Below are positions 11,193-22,638 of a stretch of DNA of 64,000 nucleotides, piece by piece; the stretch's first letter is position 1, and each line of letters begins with the position of its first letter. The notes under the pieces were generated by a model, which worked only from the letters and a program-made list of their open reading frames with translations, was not told the origin of the DNA and made no database searches. The DNA lies in the NCBI RefSeq assembly GCF_933775445.1, contig NC_065873.1:4526001-4590000 (forward strand), read 5' to 3'. This DNA is from Argentina anserina. Its lineage: Eukaryota; Streptophyta; Magnoliopsida; Rosales; Rosaceae. The translations under genes and the position numbers were made by a program.

Positions 11193-11726
11193 CCACTTGG
11201 AAGTCAAAAGCTTACACCCAGGTGGCAAATCCACTAATTCCCAAGTGTGATTTTGCATGATGGAGTCAACCTCACTTTTGATTGCTTCTTTCCACAGAGG
11301 ACCATCAGTAGAGCTAACTGTCTCTTTGAAGGTACGGGGATCACCTTCAACCATATATGACAGGAAGTCAGGTCCATAGGACTTTGCGGTCCTTGCCCTT
11401 TTACTTCGTCTAGGTTCAACCTCAAACTCAGATTCGGACCCCAACTCAGATACTTGATACTGAGCATCATCAGTTTCAGCTCGGTTGTCTTCACGTGCCC
11501 GTTTAGAAGAATTAAATTCCTCTCTAGACTTCCGTGGAAATACATTTTCAAAGAAAGATGCATTTCTCGATTTCATTATTGTATCCTTATGGATTTCAGG
11601 AATATTCGAATCGTGGACTTGGAATCGATAAGCCGAACTGTTATGTGCATATCCAATAAAGATGCAATCAACCGTTTTAGGCTCATTCTTCACATTTTTA
11701 GGTTTATGAATTTCTACTTTTGCCAA
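11136..11726 (-). pseudogene. Copia integrase C-terminus and start of reverse transcriptase
   Basis: A frame of 196 residues. It begins with the integrase C-terminal region (CIFIGYAHNSSAYRF), passes through an acidic linker with RRSKRARTAKSYGPDF, and enters the N-terminus of Copia reverse transcriptase (WKEAIKSEVDSIMQNHTWEL, then SKWIFKKKLKADGSIDKYKA). It ends exactly where the usual RLVAQG motif would follow, so the catalytic YVDD part is absent. The true frame continues upstream of the first Met from the integrase segment at 11741-12260 after a frameshift near 11735-11800. Confidence 0.88.
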
Positions 11727-11740
11727 ACATCCCCGAACTT

Positions 11741-12260
11741 TTAAGTATTTGTAGGATGGTTTTCTCTCTTTCCATAACTCATATGGAGTTTTCTCTTCTT
11801 TCTTTTGGGCACCTTATTTAAAAGGTAATTTGCCGTGAGAATCGCGTCTCCCCACATGTTGGGTGGCATCCTAGAACTGAGTAGCATAGCATTCGTCATA
11901 TCCTTTAGAGTATGATTTTTGCGTTCTGCTACACCATTGGATTGTGGTGAGTATGGAGCATTCATTTGATGTATAATTCCATTCTGAGCACAAATCTCAG
12001 CAAATGGCGATTCATACTCACCCCCTCGGTCACTTCTTAGTGCCTTAATTTTCTTGTTGAGTTGGTTCTCAACCTCATTTTTATAGAGAATGAACTTCTC
12101 TATGGCTTCACTTTTGCATTTTAGCAAATACACATAGCAATATTTCGTGCTATCATCTATGAAGGTAATAAAGTATTTATTATTCCCTCTAGATAACGTT
12201 GATTTTAAATCACTCACATCTGCATGAATCAGATCAAGAGGTTCATTGTTTCTTTCAACA
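11741..12260 (-). pseudogene. Copia integrase catalytic core
   Basis: The minus strand reads DLIHADVSDLKSTLSRGN, then KYFITFIDDSTKYCYVY, LRSDRGGEYES and APYSPQSNGVAERKNHTL. This contains the D, D and E positions of a retroviral-type integrase core (Asp in IHADVSD, Asp in SDRGGEY, Glu in VAERKN). A Met at 12217 is not a real start, because the motif continues upstream in frame to about 12245. Before that, a frameshift separates it from the pre-integrase zinc region. The C-terminal end (PKRKKRKLHMSYGK) is also out of step with the next segment. Confidence 0.85.
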
Positions 12261-12539
12261 CTTTAGAAGATGATCTAGTCAATTTTGTCTCTACACAAGT
12301 TCACACTTGTGCATGTTAATTGACATATATTATAGTCTTCACTACCATAAATTAGGAAGACTCATCCATATAGGTGAAAAACACCCATGGCTCACAATTG
12401 TCATTTTAAACAATCCACCACTCATGGCTATATATCAATTTCAGACAAAACACATTTGTCAATACTGAGTTTTATACTCATAAAAAAACTTTAAGAACAT
12501 ACATCAATTTATTCGATAATTTCAGTTATGTTCTACAGA
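12261..12539 (-). pseudogene. Degenerate Copia pre-integrase segment
   Basis: Pieces of the GAG-pre-integrase region can be read in shifting frames on the minus strand (LFKMTIVSHG, then INMHKCELCVETKLTRSS near 12340-12270), including the Cys-x2-Cys of its zinc site. Stops and frame changes are frequent. The classical DTGA protease motif was not found, and this 280-bp gap is too short for a full protease. Confidence 0.45.
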
Positions 12540-13598
12540 TCAATCCAAAAACTTGGCTTGGTCATACCAAAGCTCTAAGTCATTTAGTCCCCAATCATAA
12601 TCAATGACTTTTTCCATGCTATCCTCTGATATCATACAACAGAGGTTCAGGTCAGCAACCTCCTGAGTGACGGCTTGAATCAGGTTTGCCTCCCTCTTTT
12701 TGTTCCTCTTTGGTTTGTTGCAATCGACAGACTTGTGACCAGTCTTGTCACAGTTGTAGCACTTGCCTTCAAACCTTGGCTTCTTGGAGATGCCTGCTTT
12801 CGGCCCCAGCTTGGACCCATGATACTTGCCTTTCTTGTTTTTTGAACCTTGACCATGTTCCATCATGTTTGTCTTGGCAGAGACATCATTGATCCATGCT
12901 TTCTTTTCGGATCCTCGGTTGTCTTCCTCAATGCGAAGTCTAACCTCTAGATCCTCTATGGTCATTTCATTTCGCTTGTGCTTCAAATAATTCTTGAAGT
13001 CCTTCCAAGCAGGTGGTAACTTTTCAATAGCACATGCCACTTGAAAACTTTCACCTAGTTGCATTCCTTCAGCGTGAATCTCATGTAGGATTAGCTGAAT
13101 CTCAGAGAATTGACTCATCACAGTTTTGGAATCCACCATTTTATATTCAAGGAAGCGGCCCACGATAAACTTCTTGGCGCCGACATCCTCGGTTTTATAT
13201 TTTTTCTCCAAGGATTCCCATAGCTCCTTTGCCGTTCCCATGCTAATGTACACATTGTACAATGAGTAGGCTAGACCATTCATGATATAATTCCTATATA
13301 AGTAGTCAGAATTATTCCATGCATTCACAGCAGCAATCTTTGCTTGATCGCCATGGTCATCTTCCTTGAACTCAGGAGCATTCTCCGTCAATAATCTTGC
13401 CAGATTCAGAGTGGTCAGATAAAACATCATCTTTTGTTGCCACCTCTTGAAATGCAAACCGTTGAACTTCTCAGGTTTTTCCCCATGGGATACTGAGACA
13501 GGTACAACGGGAGCAGTAGGCACAATTGGCACCAAAGGTCCCTTACCATTTCCAGAATTTTCTCCGTTAGTCATTTTAGAAACTAAACACACACACAC
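12540..13598 (-). CDS. Copia Gag protein
   Basis: An open frame of 352 residues. The likelier start is the second Met at 13574 (MTNGENSGNGKG). The N-terminal part carries the usual EKFNGLHFKRWQQKMMFYL. The UBN2-type core runs to about residue 230 (AKELWESLEKKY, LPPAWKDFKNYLKHKRNEM), followed by a basic linker. A CCHC zinc knuckle (CYNCDKTGHKSVDC) lies near residue 285. This is the standard layout of Tnt1-like Copia Gag. The frame is intact although the element is truncated. It ends at TTAGGACTGG-like degenerate sequence where protease should begin. Confidence 0.9.
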   Translation of the reverse strand: MCVCLVSKMTNGENSGNGKGPLVPIVPTAPVVPVSVSHGEKPEKFNGLHFKRWQQKMMFYLTTLNLARLLTENAPEFKEDDHGDQAKIAAVNAWNNSDYLYRNYIMNGLAYSLYNVYISMGTAKELWESLEKKYKTEDVGAKKFIVGRFLEYKMVDSKTVMSQFSEIQLILHEIHAEGMQLGESFQVACAIEKLPPAWKDFKNYLKHKRNEMTIEDLEVRLRIEEDNRGSEKKAWINDVSAKTNMMEHGQGSKNKKGKYHGSKLGPKAGISKKPRFEGKCYNCDKTGHKSVDCNKPKRNKKREANLIQAVTQEVADLNLCCMISEDSMEKVIDYDWGLNDLELWYDQAKFLD

Positions 13599-13799
13599 AA
13601 GGTGTAAGTCTATTTGAAAAATTGTAGATAAATATCGAATACAAATTATATAAGCAATATCAAAGTAAACGTCTTAAGATTGTTATAAAAACAGTGATAT
13701 ATTGCATATATAATTTAATAAGCCGAATTATAAATAATTATAAATCAGAAATGACGAACACGAAAAGAAATTCAACCAAAATACCGAACGATTGGTGAT

Positions 13800-14677
13800 G
13801 GAAGAACTAGTCGAGACATGTGTGATACCACACTGTCCTTAAGACGTTTACGCCTCCTCTACCGGTACAAGGATGCTTGGCGCTTGTCTCCTAGTATATA
13901 ATGACTAAACTATTCTAGGAAGTTGCACTACTAACTAGAACCCTCAACGAACTTGATAGGTACCTCTTTCTATCACCAGAGAAAAACTAAGAATTTTGAG
14001 AGTGGGAGATGATTGTGTTTCGAATGGAATGATTTTTACAATGAAAGGATGATGGCTATTTATATTGTGAGGATTTGCAATCAGCAATTAATAAGATGGC
14101 TGTTATAGAAATCAAAATATCATAACATATATGAGTTACATATGTTACAAACATTGATTTCAATTATGTTATAATTCTCCATAACACAATAACTCAGTTG
14201 TTACAAAAGAAGAATTTGAACAGTCAAGAGAATTTGAAAAGTTAAAACCGAATTTTCAGAAATGCAAAAAGAATCTGCGTTCCGACCCTCAATTCGGTGT
14301 TGCATTCGTGTCCGCAGGTCGCACGGGCTTCCCTTGTGACCTAGGATTTGCACCCCACCTATGCGCGTGCGCGAGAGGGTATAAGGGGGCTTACACACTT
14401 TACAATCCATACACAATGGATTCTATATAAAGTCTTTTAAACACTTCTCTTTTCCAATGTCGGACAAATACATTTCCCTCATTCTAAGTAGCCATCTTTG
14501 AGTGACAATTTCTTATTCACCCACAAACTAAATTACACAAACAAACATATGATCTTATAGCCCTCATTATGGAGAATTCAAATCTATGTTCATCTTTGAT
14601 TAATTATAAGTTTAACTTAATTTAATTAATCAATTAAAATTTGGTTTTAAATGGTTTTTTCCAACCATTTTCCAACA
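13800..14677 (-). repeat. 5' LTR of the truncated Copia element (inner border uncertain)
   Basis: On the minus strand the LTR begins TGTTGGAAAATGGTTGG at 14677. It includes a probable transcription-start region around 13830-13990. A degenerate initiator-Met primer site (TGGTATCACACATG, minus strand, 13830-13817) suggests the inner border lies near 13830, but the expected terminal CA is not clear. 13613-13800 is leader. Confidence 0.5.
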
Positions 14678-15025
14678 AATAACTCACTTAGCTGGCTACT
14701 GTAATGACATCAAAACTAACTGAACTAAGTTATAATTATATCTTACTTATACAAGTGGGAAACTAAAACATATGCTGGTTCATCAACTTATACAAGTGGG
14801 AAACCAACTTATACAGTCGTTCATGCAACTAGACTAGTTTGCTTGATATCAAGCTATTTGTTTATTAATGTACATGTATATTTCAATATATGTGTTGTGT
14901 ACTCTAGCTAGCTAGGATGTTCTAATACTCTTTTTAGTTTTCAACTTTTCATTGTTGCTTTGTAAAATCAGTTTCTGTTTTGTGAACTTTATAATTGATG
15001 TTTTATTCTTGTTACATTGTAGACT
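14678..15025. other. AT-rich stretch before the hAT transposase
   Basis: No gene is visible. It contains a short direct repeat (ACTTATACAAGTGGGAAAC, near 14745 and 14788). It may be leader or intron of the hAT element. The expected TAGGGCTGG-type left end was not found. Confidence 0.4.
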
Positions 15026-17470
15026 ATGGATTCTTTCATGTCACAAGATGGTACTATGGGCTATTCAAGTTCAACACCTTCAGTTACATCCAGTACAAGT
15101 GCAAATACCACTGCTAGTTTATATGCTGCACCTCTGCCACCTTTGCCACATATGCCACGAACTGCACCATCATTTTCATCTAGTGCAAATGAAGAGACTC
15201 ATGAAGGCAGCCGATTTCGAAAGAGAAAAGAGCCCTCAAACAAAAGCCTTATGTGGAAGTACTTTACAAGGTGCAGACTTCCAAATGGTGAAATTGATCT
15301 TAAATATTGCACCTGCAACTATTGTCAAGAAACAGTGTTGTGCCTCGCAGAGAAGAACGAGACTAGCTCCATGTTGTATCATAGCAAGAAATGTGAGAAG
15401 CACCCTTGTTATCAAAAAACAAAGGAAAGTGATCCCACTCAAGCGAGGCTGAATCGATATAATGTGAGTGGAGGCACTGGATACCGAAGGTGGAACAAGA
15501 AAAGGTGTGATGATAGGTGTATTGAGATGATTATCAAGGATGAGCTTCCATTTCAGTTTGTAGAGAAGGAGTGATTTAGGACTTTATGCAATGAGTTAGA
15601 ACCACAATGGACAGTCTTGGACAGGAAGCAAGTTGCTAAGGGCGTGCTAGAAAGGTTCAACATGGAGAAGGCTATGTTGTTGAGTTAGCTTAAGGGGTGA
15701 CTGTGCATTTTTTGGACCACGATTGGGTGCTACACAAAAGGATCATCAACTTTTAAAATATTACTAGTCACAAAGGTGAGGACATTGGGAGAACACTTGA
15801 GCAATGTTTGAGACAATAGGAGATCAACAAAGTGTTTACCATTACAGTAGACAATGCTAGCGCAAATGATGTGGCTGTCCAATATATGAAGAGGAGGCTT
15901 ACTAGTTATCAAACCTTAATGTTTAATGGAGAGTATCTACATTTAAGATGTGTTTGTCATATTATCAACTTGTGTGAAGGATGGTTTGAAGGAGTTAGAG
16001 AGTGGGGTTGCTGCCATTTGGAATTGTGCCAAATATGTGAGGAGTTCATCACAAAGACTTGACAAGTTTAGAGAGTTTGCAATTCTGGAACAATGCAAGG
16101 CAAATACCAATGTCCTGTTAGAAGTTATTACAAGATGGAATAGCACATATCTTATGTTTGAAGCTGCATTGAAGTATGAGTTGACATTTAACCGAATGAG
16201 CGAAGAGGATGAGGCGTTCAAGAGTTATTTTGTGGATAAAGTTGGACCTCCAACTTCTGAAAACTGGAGGTATGTAGCAGCATTTTGTGTGTTTTTGAAG
16301 AAGTTTTATGTTGCAACCATAAAGCTTAGTGCTTGGAAATCAATCTCTTCAAATGTATTGTTTATGGAGATGATCACCTTGCAATGTGAGATCAACAAGG
16401 CTTGCATTTCAGAAGATCCTACTATGAAGAAAGTCGCAGCCTCAATGAAGACAAAATTTGACAAGTATTGGGGTAGCTTTGAGTCTATCAACAAGATCAT
16501 TTTGGTAGGGAATGTGTTGGACCCAAGGTACAAGCTTCAATATGCAAAGATGGATATGAGAAAGATTAATGCAAGCCCAATTACAATCCAGTCGATAGAA
16601 GAGGATTTAAGGAAAATATTGTTGAAGATGTATGAAGAGTATAAAAGCTGTGAGGGCATGGAGCAAGCTGAGCAGCCTCTCGAAGATGATTTAGCGTTGG
16701 ATGAAGTTGGTTATGAGGACCTTGATGAAGTCAGTAAGGAGATAGCTAGAGAGAGGATGTCGGAGCAATCACAATGCATTCAGAATGAGGTTGATCAATA
16801 CTTAGCAGATAGGCATGTCAGCCTTACGGGCATAAATTTTGATATTGCCAAGTGGTGGAAGGGAGCAGAAACAACTTATCCGATTTTATCCAAGCTAGAA
16901 AAAGACATACTTGTTGTTCCATGCTCAACTGTGGCTTCGGAGAATGCTTTTAGCTTAGGATCAAGAGTTGTAGATCCATTCAGAGCTTCTTTGACACCAA
17001 AAACAGTTGAGGCCCTTGTTTGCACCTCGGATTGGTTAAGATGTGCACATGCAAATTTCAACCTCTACGAACCTCCAACAGAAGATGATCTCATAATTTA
17101 CCACGAGCTGGAGGATCTTGAGAGAGGTACATATTTTGTTAAATTAAGTAATTTATTATTATTAATATATAGTTTAGTTGAATCTATGCTTTTGAATTTG
17201 CTACTAAATGGTTTGTTAATGAAATTGCATAAGGTACATGTTTTGTGAAATCAGTTTGTTGTTGAAATCCGTTTGTGAAATTAGTTTGCCTAATTATGTA
17301 AGATCAATGAATGTTATTGCATAATGAGGAGAAACTTGTTGGTGTTTCTGATTTGTTATTGGATTTAATTATATATTTATACTACTGTTGTAGAAAATGC
17401 TTTGACACAAAGCTTTGAGGCAGGAAGGGGCGGCCTAAGTAGCAACAGCTCTGGTCAGACAAATGCTTAG
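15026..17470 (+). pseudogene. hAT transposase (RICESLEEPER-like), broken
   Basis: The start MDSFMSQDGTMGYSS is followed by a Ser/Thr/Pro-rich tail. A BED zinc finger comes next (LMWKYFTRC, CNYC, then H-x4-C in YHSKKCEKHP). The hAT core holds VDNASANDVAVQYM and RCVCHIINL, then ITRWNSTYLM. Further on are the DUF4413-like part (LDPRYKLQYA) and the C-terminal dimerisation domain (DIAKWWKGAETTYPILSKLE, VASENAFSLGSRVVDPFR). A final 77-bp exon seems joined by an intron (17127-17393, GTACAT...TTGTAG) ending ...SSGQTNA-stop at 17470. Lesions include a TGA at 15572-15574, a stop near 15686, and a one-base frameshift near 15975. The catalytic core is therefore split and the gene is dead. Confidence 0.9.
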
Positions 17471-17689
17471 GCATCAAGCGTTAGGGGTTTATGGCCTAAC
17501 AGTAGCACCACCACCACCACCGCATACAAGATGTCAACACTCATGAACTTTGTTAGTACTTTCAATCGTTTTAAGAATTTGTTAGTACTTTGACAGTTTG
17601 GCTATTCGGACTTTGGAATGTTTAATTTATGAGTCTGTATTTAGTAAATTTTTATTTCACTTATTTAGATTTGGCCTTTAAATTTTTGG

Positions 17690-17862
17690 GCCTTAAATAT
17701 GTTGGTACAAGCCCATTACCAACCGTACCAACCGTACCACTTAATTGGTATACCAACGTTGTTGGTTGGTATAAATTGTGGATTTTTCATACCAAATATA
17801 TATTGGTTGGTATATGGTATTGGAAAATTAAGACTGTTATACTAACCAATCCAGCCCTACAT
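17690..17862 (+). repeat. Probable right end of the hAT element
   Basis: Clustered GGTTGGTA/TACCAACC subterminal motifs are followed by CCAATCCAGCCCTA, a typical plant hAT terminus. The matching left end is not visible, perhaps lost when the Copia element arrived at 14677. Confidence 0.5.
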
Positions 17863-17864
17863 TC

Positions 17865-18087
17865 AAAGTCGACAGTAGCAGTTAGATTCATAGTCAATAG
17901 TAGCATGTATCTTTCAAGTCGACAGTAACATGTGTATTCCAAGTCGACAGTAGCAGCTAGTTTTTAACTCGACATTAGCAGTTAGTTTTTATAGTCGACA
18001 GTAGCAGTTAGTTTTTCTAATCGACAGTAGCAGTTAGTTTTTCTAATCGACAGTAGCATATAACATCTCTATTAATAGTAGCAAACA
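17865..18087 (+). repeat. Minisatellite, about nine units of 25-26 bp
   Basis: Repeating units have the core TCGACAGTAGCAGTTAGTTTT. The middle units are the most alike and the outer ones diverge (TCAATAGTAGCATG, TTAATAGTAGCAAAC). It directly follows the hAT end. Confidence 0.9.
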
Positions 18088-19099
18088 CTATGGGTTAAAG
18101 AGGAGTAAGAAAGTAAAATATTTTATGACATGTGGTAACTTGCCATCATTTGGTCATTATTTGTAAATTTTGGTACTTATTTGCCTTATCAAATTAAGTA
18201 GTGAGTTATTTGTAAACTAAATTATTGTCTGGTGCTTTTGAGTAGTTTGTTATAAAAATATTCCTTTTTTATTAAACGAAAATATTTCTTTATTTATTAA
18301 TTATGATTAATTAATATTGTATAAGGATAAAATTATCTTTTGATTTAAAAATGATATTTTATGATTATTTTAATTACTGACGTGACAATCTTATTTGGTA
18401 TGCCACATAAAATTGTAACGTCCTATCAGACGGCATATTATGGCGCCATAATAGTGTTCTTAACAATAATATTGTGGGCTTGTGATCTTCTTTCACAATC
18501 GGCGTAACTTCGAGTTTTCACGTACGTAGACTATGCAATTGTCCAATTGATATCAAATCTTTGACGTTAGCTAAGAAACATAATAACTTTACGAGGCAAA
18601 TTGCAAGTCACGGACAACTCCAGTATTAAGTTGATCCCTATTCTACCACAATAGAGCCGCAGATAGTCGGGAGAAGTTACCCTACCATGAGATGAAGCCA
18701 GAAGCCCAGAACTCAATAATGGATTATTATCCTAGAAGCAATAATGGAGAGAAAAAAGTTGACCTGCAGATATTTTGTTACGAATTTACACGTTAAAAAC
18801 GTGTTTCTTCTTAAGTAATACTGGTTGTTAAATATTAATTCTCGGATCGTTGCTAGGTCGTCTCTAGAGTTTGTTCCTGCAGATCTGCTCTTTTGTTTTC
18901 TTTCTTCTACGCCTGGGCAAATAATCAGGGCAATGTTTCCTCCTTCGACAAAAGTTTAGTTTAGTTTGTTCTTCCTTTCTACATCGTACTCAATATTGAA
19001 GAAAGTTTCGATCTCTAATCTTTCAAGACTAATAAACACGATCACAATCTACAGGATCAGCAGCTTAATTAAGTAGAATTTGGCGAGGAGCGCGCAAAT
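18088..19099 (+). other. Upstream region of the MLP gene with one MITE arm
   Basis: No gene is seen. 18344-18455 is a diverged single arm of the MITE at 10625-11003. 18480-19099 is the likely promoter and 5' UTR of the MLP gene. It is AT-rich without a confident TATA assignment. Confidence 0.45.
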
Positions 19100-20746
19100 A
19101 TGTCATCGGAGCTGTTTGGTAAGTTGGAGACGGAAGTTGAGATCAACGCTCCGGCTGCTAAGTACCACAATCTCTATACGCATCGACCACACCAGCTTCC
19201 CAATAATCCAATATCATTCCTGATAGAATTCAGAGCTGTGAGTTAATTGAAGGTCAATGGGGGAATCTGGGTTCGGTCATTTACTGGAACTATTGCTATG
19301 GTATGTACTTGCTTATTTACCTAATCAAGCCATTAATAATTTTAGGCTCAATTAAGTTGACATAAACGTAGTTTATATGTTGTACGTGTACAAGTAAGCT
19401 AGATCCAAAATTAGATTTCTAAACATTGATAGGATCATAGGATAGATCAAATATCTATCTGTAAGCATGTTTAATAATTAGGGCTTCTTTAGTTAGTTTA
19501 TTTGTTTAATAAATATATGCAAGCATGTTTATATGTTTACTCTCGTAAAAATGGAAGTAGATGATCACAATAGAGAAGTATATAGGGCCTCACAAATTTA
19601 GTCCTTAAATGTTTAATCTTATGTGTTAAGTCTAGTCACTTAGACACATCACATCATTCCCATAACTATGCAACATCATTATTAAGTAGAAAGACCATCA
19701 AATCATTTTAAATTTAATGGCTATTATTTATTTTGAAAATATCTAATGGTTATAATTTGTTCTTTACATTTGACTTCGTTTTCCCTTTAATTAAATTTGA
19801 TTACTTAATGATAATTTCTTACCTCTTTAGTTACAAAGATGTCATAAATTTAATTAATAACTTAATATATTTTCTTTCCATATTCAGATCTTTTGACTTT
19901 TTTTAATTGAAGTTAGTGCAACTGTGCAAGGAAATAAACATTTTCATAAATAAAATACGATTTTCAATATGAATTTTATAGAATTACATAATATTTTTAG
20001 TGCAAATTATATATTTTGTAGATGATTTATATATAGGACCCTTATATATATATGTGTATATTCATATGTATTCACAAATTCAAAACAAATATGCATCAAA
20101 AATATATTTTTAACCTTTTTTTCTTTTCGGGAGTTTATTTGTTTTTTTTAATCAAAGAAAAAAAGTTGAAGAACAAATATATATTGAGGAAAAAAATAGA
20201 ACTCAAATGTATAGAATAAAATATGGTTTTTAAATATTAAAAAAAACCATCAGAGTTGGAAATGATTTGATAGTTTTTCTACTAAATAATGATATTGCAT
20301 AAATTTGGAAAGAATAGGATGTGTCTATGTGACTAGGTTTGACAAATAAAATTATGACATTTGAAGCCTAAATTTTTAAAGTCAACAATCATTTTCCAGT
20401 AAGGAGATAAATTATGATCAAATTTAGAAAAGAAGCTAGAAAGAAGTAGGGAACTTAATTTGCACATGCAGATGGGAAAACTACAGTGGGCACGGACCTG
20501 ATTGAAGCCATAAACGACGATAAGAATTATGTGACCTTCAAAGTCATTGATGGACCTCTTCTAGAGCACTACAAGAGCTTGAGGCTCATTGTTGAAGCCA
20601 CTCCGAAAGGTGATCGGAACAGCTTGGTTCATTTGATTATGGAATATGAAAAGCTTCATGACCAAGTTTGGGACCCGCATAGCTTGCTCCAGTTTATAGC
20701 TAATCTCTCCAAAGATATGGGTCCTCACCTCAGTACCCAACCATAA
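19100..20746 (+). pseudogene. MLP-like (major latex protein, Bet v 1 superfamily) gene with exon-1 frameshift
   Basis: Exon 1 is 19100-19300 and starts MSSELFGKLETEVEINAPAA, the classic N-terminus of MLP-like proteins. The intron is 19301-20471 (GTATGT...GCAG). Exon 2 is 20472-20746 and encodes DGKTTVGTDLIEAINDD through LVHLIMEYEKLHDQV to a TAA. The intron splits a GAT codon at the position conserved in Bet v 1-type genes. Exon 1 is 201 bases, but a phase-1 junction needs 199 or 202. The frame slips near 19212, where NNP should continue as IIPDRIQSCELIEGQWG but reads ISFLIEF and then a stop. One base is therefore missing. MLPs are small cytosolic ligand-binding proteins of about 150 residues, often stress-responsive. 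This copy is broken unless the missing base is an assembly error. Confidence 0.82.
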
Positions 20747-21292
20747 ATAAGCACTTGCATTTAGCCATTTACACAATGAAATAAGGAATTTTATTTGCCA
20801 GCTAGAAGTACGTCATGTTATTAATTATATGCAGAACTACATGTACATGACATTACTGTATAATTACCCAAATAACATAGATTCTTTTTGAATAATCTCA
20901 TGCCTAATCGCGATCTAATGAGCATATCACATGTGCCCAAATTCCCTAGGCCAAACCTATGCCACCCATAAGAGCTTGACATGTGGATATCCACCCAATC
21001 CAACTTAACAGGGTTCTAACTCGGTTATGTTTAATTTTATTTAGTTAATCAAAAGAAAAATAAAAAGAACAAATGACTGAAATGAGTAGTGGACTGCGCC
21101 TTTCCTTCTTCCTTTCTTCAACTGCGGCTTTTCTTCTTCCTTCTTCAACCATGAGTCCATGATATCCAATCCGTCCAAACTGACTATAATTCACAACCAG
21201 TCCTCCCCTCCCCACACCGTTACAGGAAACTTGAAAGTACACATATTGACTTCCATGATGTTAATGGAGATCCAAAGAAATGGAGGACAAGT
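20747..21292. repeat. MLP 3' flank and left arm of a wide inverted repeat
   Basis: 20915-21150 is an inverted, gapped copy of 24498-24775. Shared blocks include GTGCCCAAATTCC, GCCACCCATAAGA, CAATCCAACTTAAC and TTCTAACTCGGT. No gene is seen. It is followed by a CT-rich stretch (21100-21150). Confidence 0.7.
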
Positions 21293-21862
21293 TGTTAGAA
21301 TAAAATGAAAAATCAGATATGCTAAAAGATATATTAGTTGAGTTTCCTAGTTGATCTACATACCATAGAGATAGTTTGAGATATATTTGGAATGGTATGT
21401 TCAAATATATTTTTAGCAAAATAGGGAATAAATTTGAATAGAGATTGATATAGAAAATGAATTTTGATTAATGGATATATTCCATATTTATGTGGGTAGT
21501 TCCTTTTTTAGATAATCTAGATATAGAAGGTTGTGCATTCATTCTTTATCTTCTATCTTTAATAGGTATGTCTAGATATATTCGGTAGGGTATTTTCAAA
21601 TATATTTTCAGATTTATTAAGAGATAAATTGTGATTAGGGTTGACTACATAAAATGATATAGATGTAGTGTTGTATCATTTTATTCATTCGGTTTTGTAA
21701 GGATGATTCCTTTCTAGGTGAATGAGCAATAAGAACGTTGTAATAGTGAGTGAAATCATTCATTTCTAAGTGAATGAAAGATATGAAGGTTGTAATAAGT
21801 GAGTGTGATTTCCTTTCTATGACAAAGAAGATGAAGGCTAGGCATATATATATATATATTAT

Positions 21863-21893
<31 letters not shown>

Positions 21894-22274
21894 GTGGGTG
21901 TGTTGCAAAAGTGATGTCGAACATGCATGCAGAAAAGACAAGAAATGTTCATTGAGGAGAAAAAAGCTTAGTGCAAGAAGATCTTATTGACTCCATTGAA
22001 GAAGATCTTAGTGGCAACATCGACAATCTTAGTGAAATCGACATAAGTGTGATTACAACGATCTTAGTAAGGTTGCATCGACACTTGAAACAACGATCTT
22101 AGTGAGGGTGTTTCATACTTGATTGTGATTATCAAATAAAAATTATTATTTTTAGAATAATATTATTATAGATTAAGGTGTAATATTGTAATATGAATTA
22201 TTCAATAGAAAAGTGAAATTCTTATACATATTCCGCTGCTATTACTCGTTCTTGTTCTGTCTTGTATTTTCACA
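21293..22274 (+). repeat. LTR-like sequence, possibly a Copia solo or terminal LTR
   Basis: It starts TGTTAGAATAAAATG and ends near TGTATTTTCACA. It has an AT-dinucleotide run (21847-21893) and a tail (CCGCTGCTATTACTCG) that resembles the U5 end of Copia LTRs. No primer site follows and no target-site duplication was found, so the borders are uncertain. No coding frame is present. Confidence 0.35.
21847..21893. repeat. AT dinucleotide microsatellite (interrupted)
   Basis: Two runs of (TA)n are separated by TTATTTATAA. Confidence 0.9.
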
Positions 22275-22638
22275 ACTCACATCCCCTTAAAGTAATTTGG
22301 TTAATTAAGGAGATTGGTTGCTGGAAATTGCTTTCGGTGTTAGGCATATTATGACTGATGTCCACAATTTCAATTGCACTGTTGACATCAACCCAAGATC
22401 TTTCCCTCACCCACTGATTTTATCATCCATTCACATTATAATCATATTAATTACAACAAAATCTTCTGCATTTAGATTGTTCTTTGACGGAGGTTGTTTG
22501 AGAAACAAAGAACGTACACTGGTATGATGGCGATTCCGAAATGAAACTTCAATCACTCTGAGGCCAAGATAAAACGGTGAAATAGTCGGAACCTCGTCGT
22601 GGGTAGATGAGTTGTTGAGGTCTGATCCTTTCTAAACT
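22275..22638. other. Non-coding stretch left of the small LTR element
   Basis: No recognisable gene. A 69-residue frame at 22318-22527 has no family features. The last five bases (AAACT, 22634-22638) are the left target-site duplication of the next element. Confidence 0.4.

Larger units (their letters stand above)
11136..14677 (-). mobile_element. Truncated Copia (Tnt1/Tork-like) retrotransposon
   Basis: On the minus strand the order is 5' LTR, gag, a degenerate pre-integrase region, integrase, then the first part of reverse transcriptase, where the element stops abruptly at 11136. Most of reverse transcriptase, RNase H and the 3' LTR are missing. Protease cannot be recognised in the short gap between gag and integrase. 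The LTR starts TGTTGGAAAATGG (minus strand, from 14677). The lineage call rests on Gag and integrase motifs typical of Tnt1-94-like elements. Confidence 0.85.

Noticed and set aside
12686..12892. Plus-strand Cys-rich frame
   Set aside because: Antisense shadow of the Copia Gag zinc-knuckle region.
15236..15442. Minus-strand and second-frame proteins over the hAT BED finger
   Set aside because: Shadows of the hAT transposase frame, which has clear BED and dimerisation motifs on the plus strand.
17865..18087. A CRISPR-like repeat array
   Set aside because: Units follow each other without unique spacers and the genome is that of a plant; it is a minisatellite.
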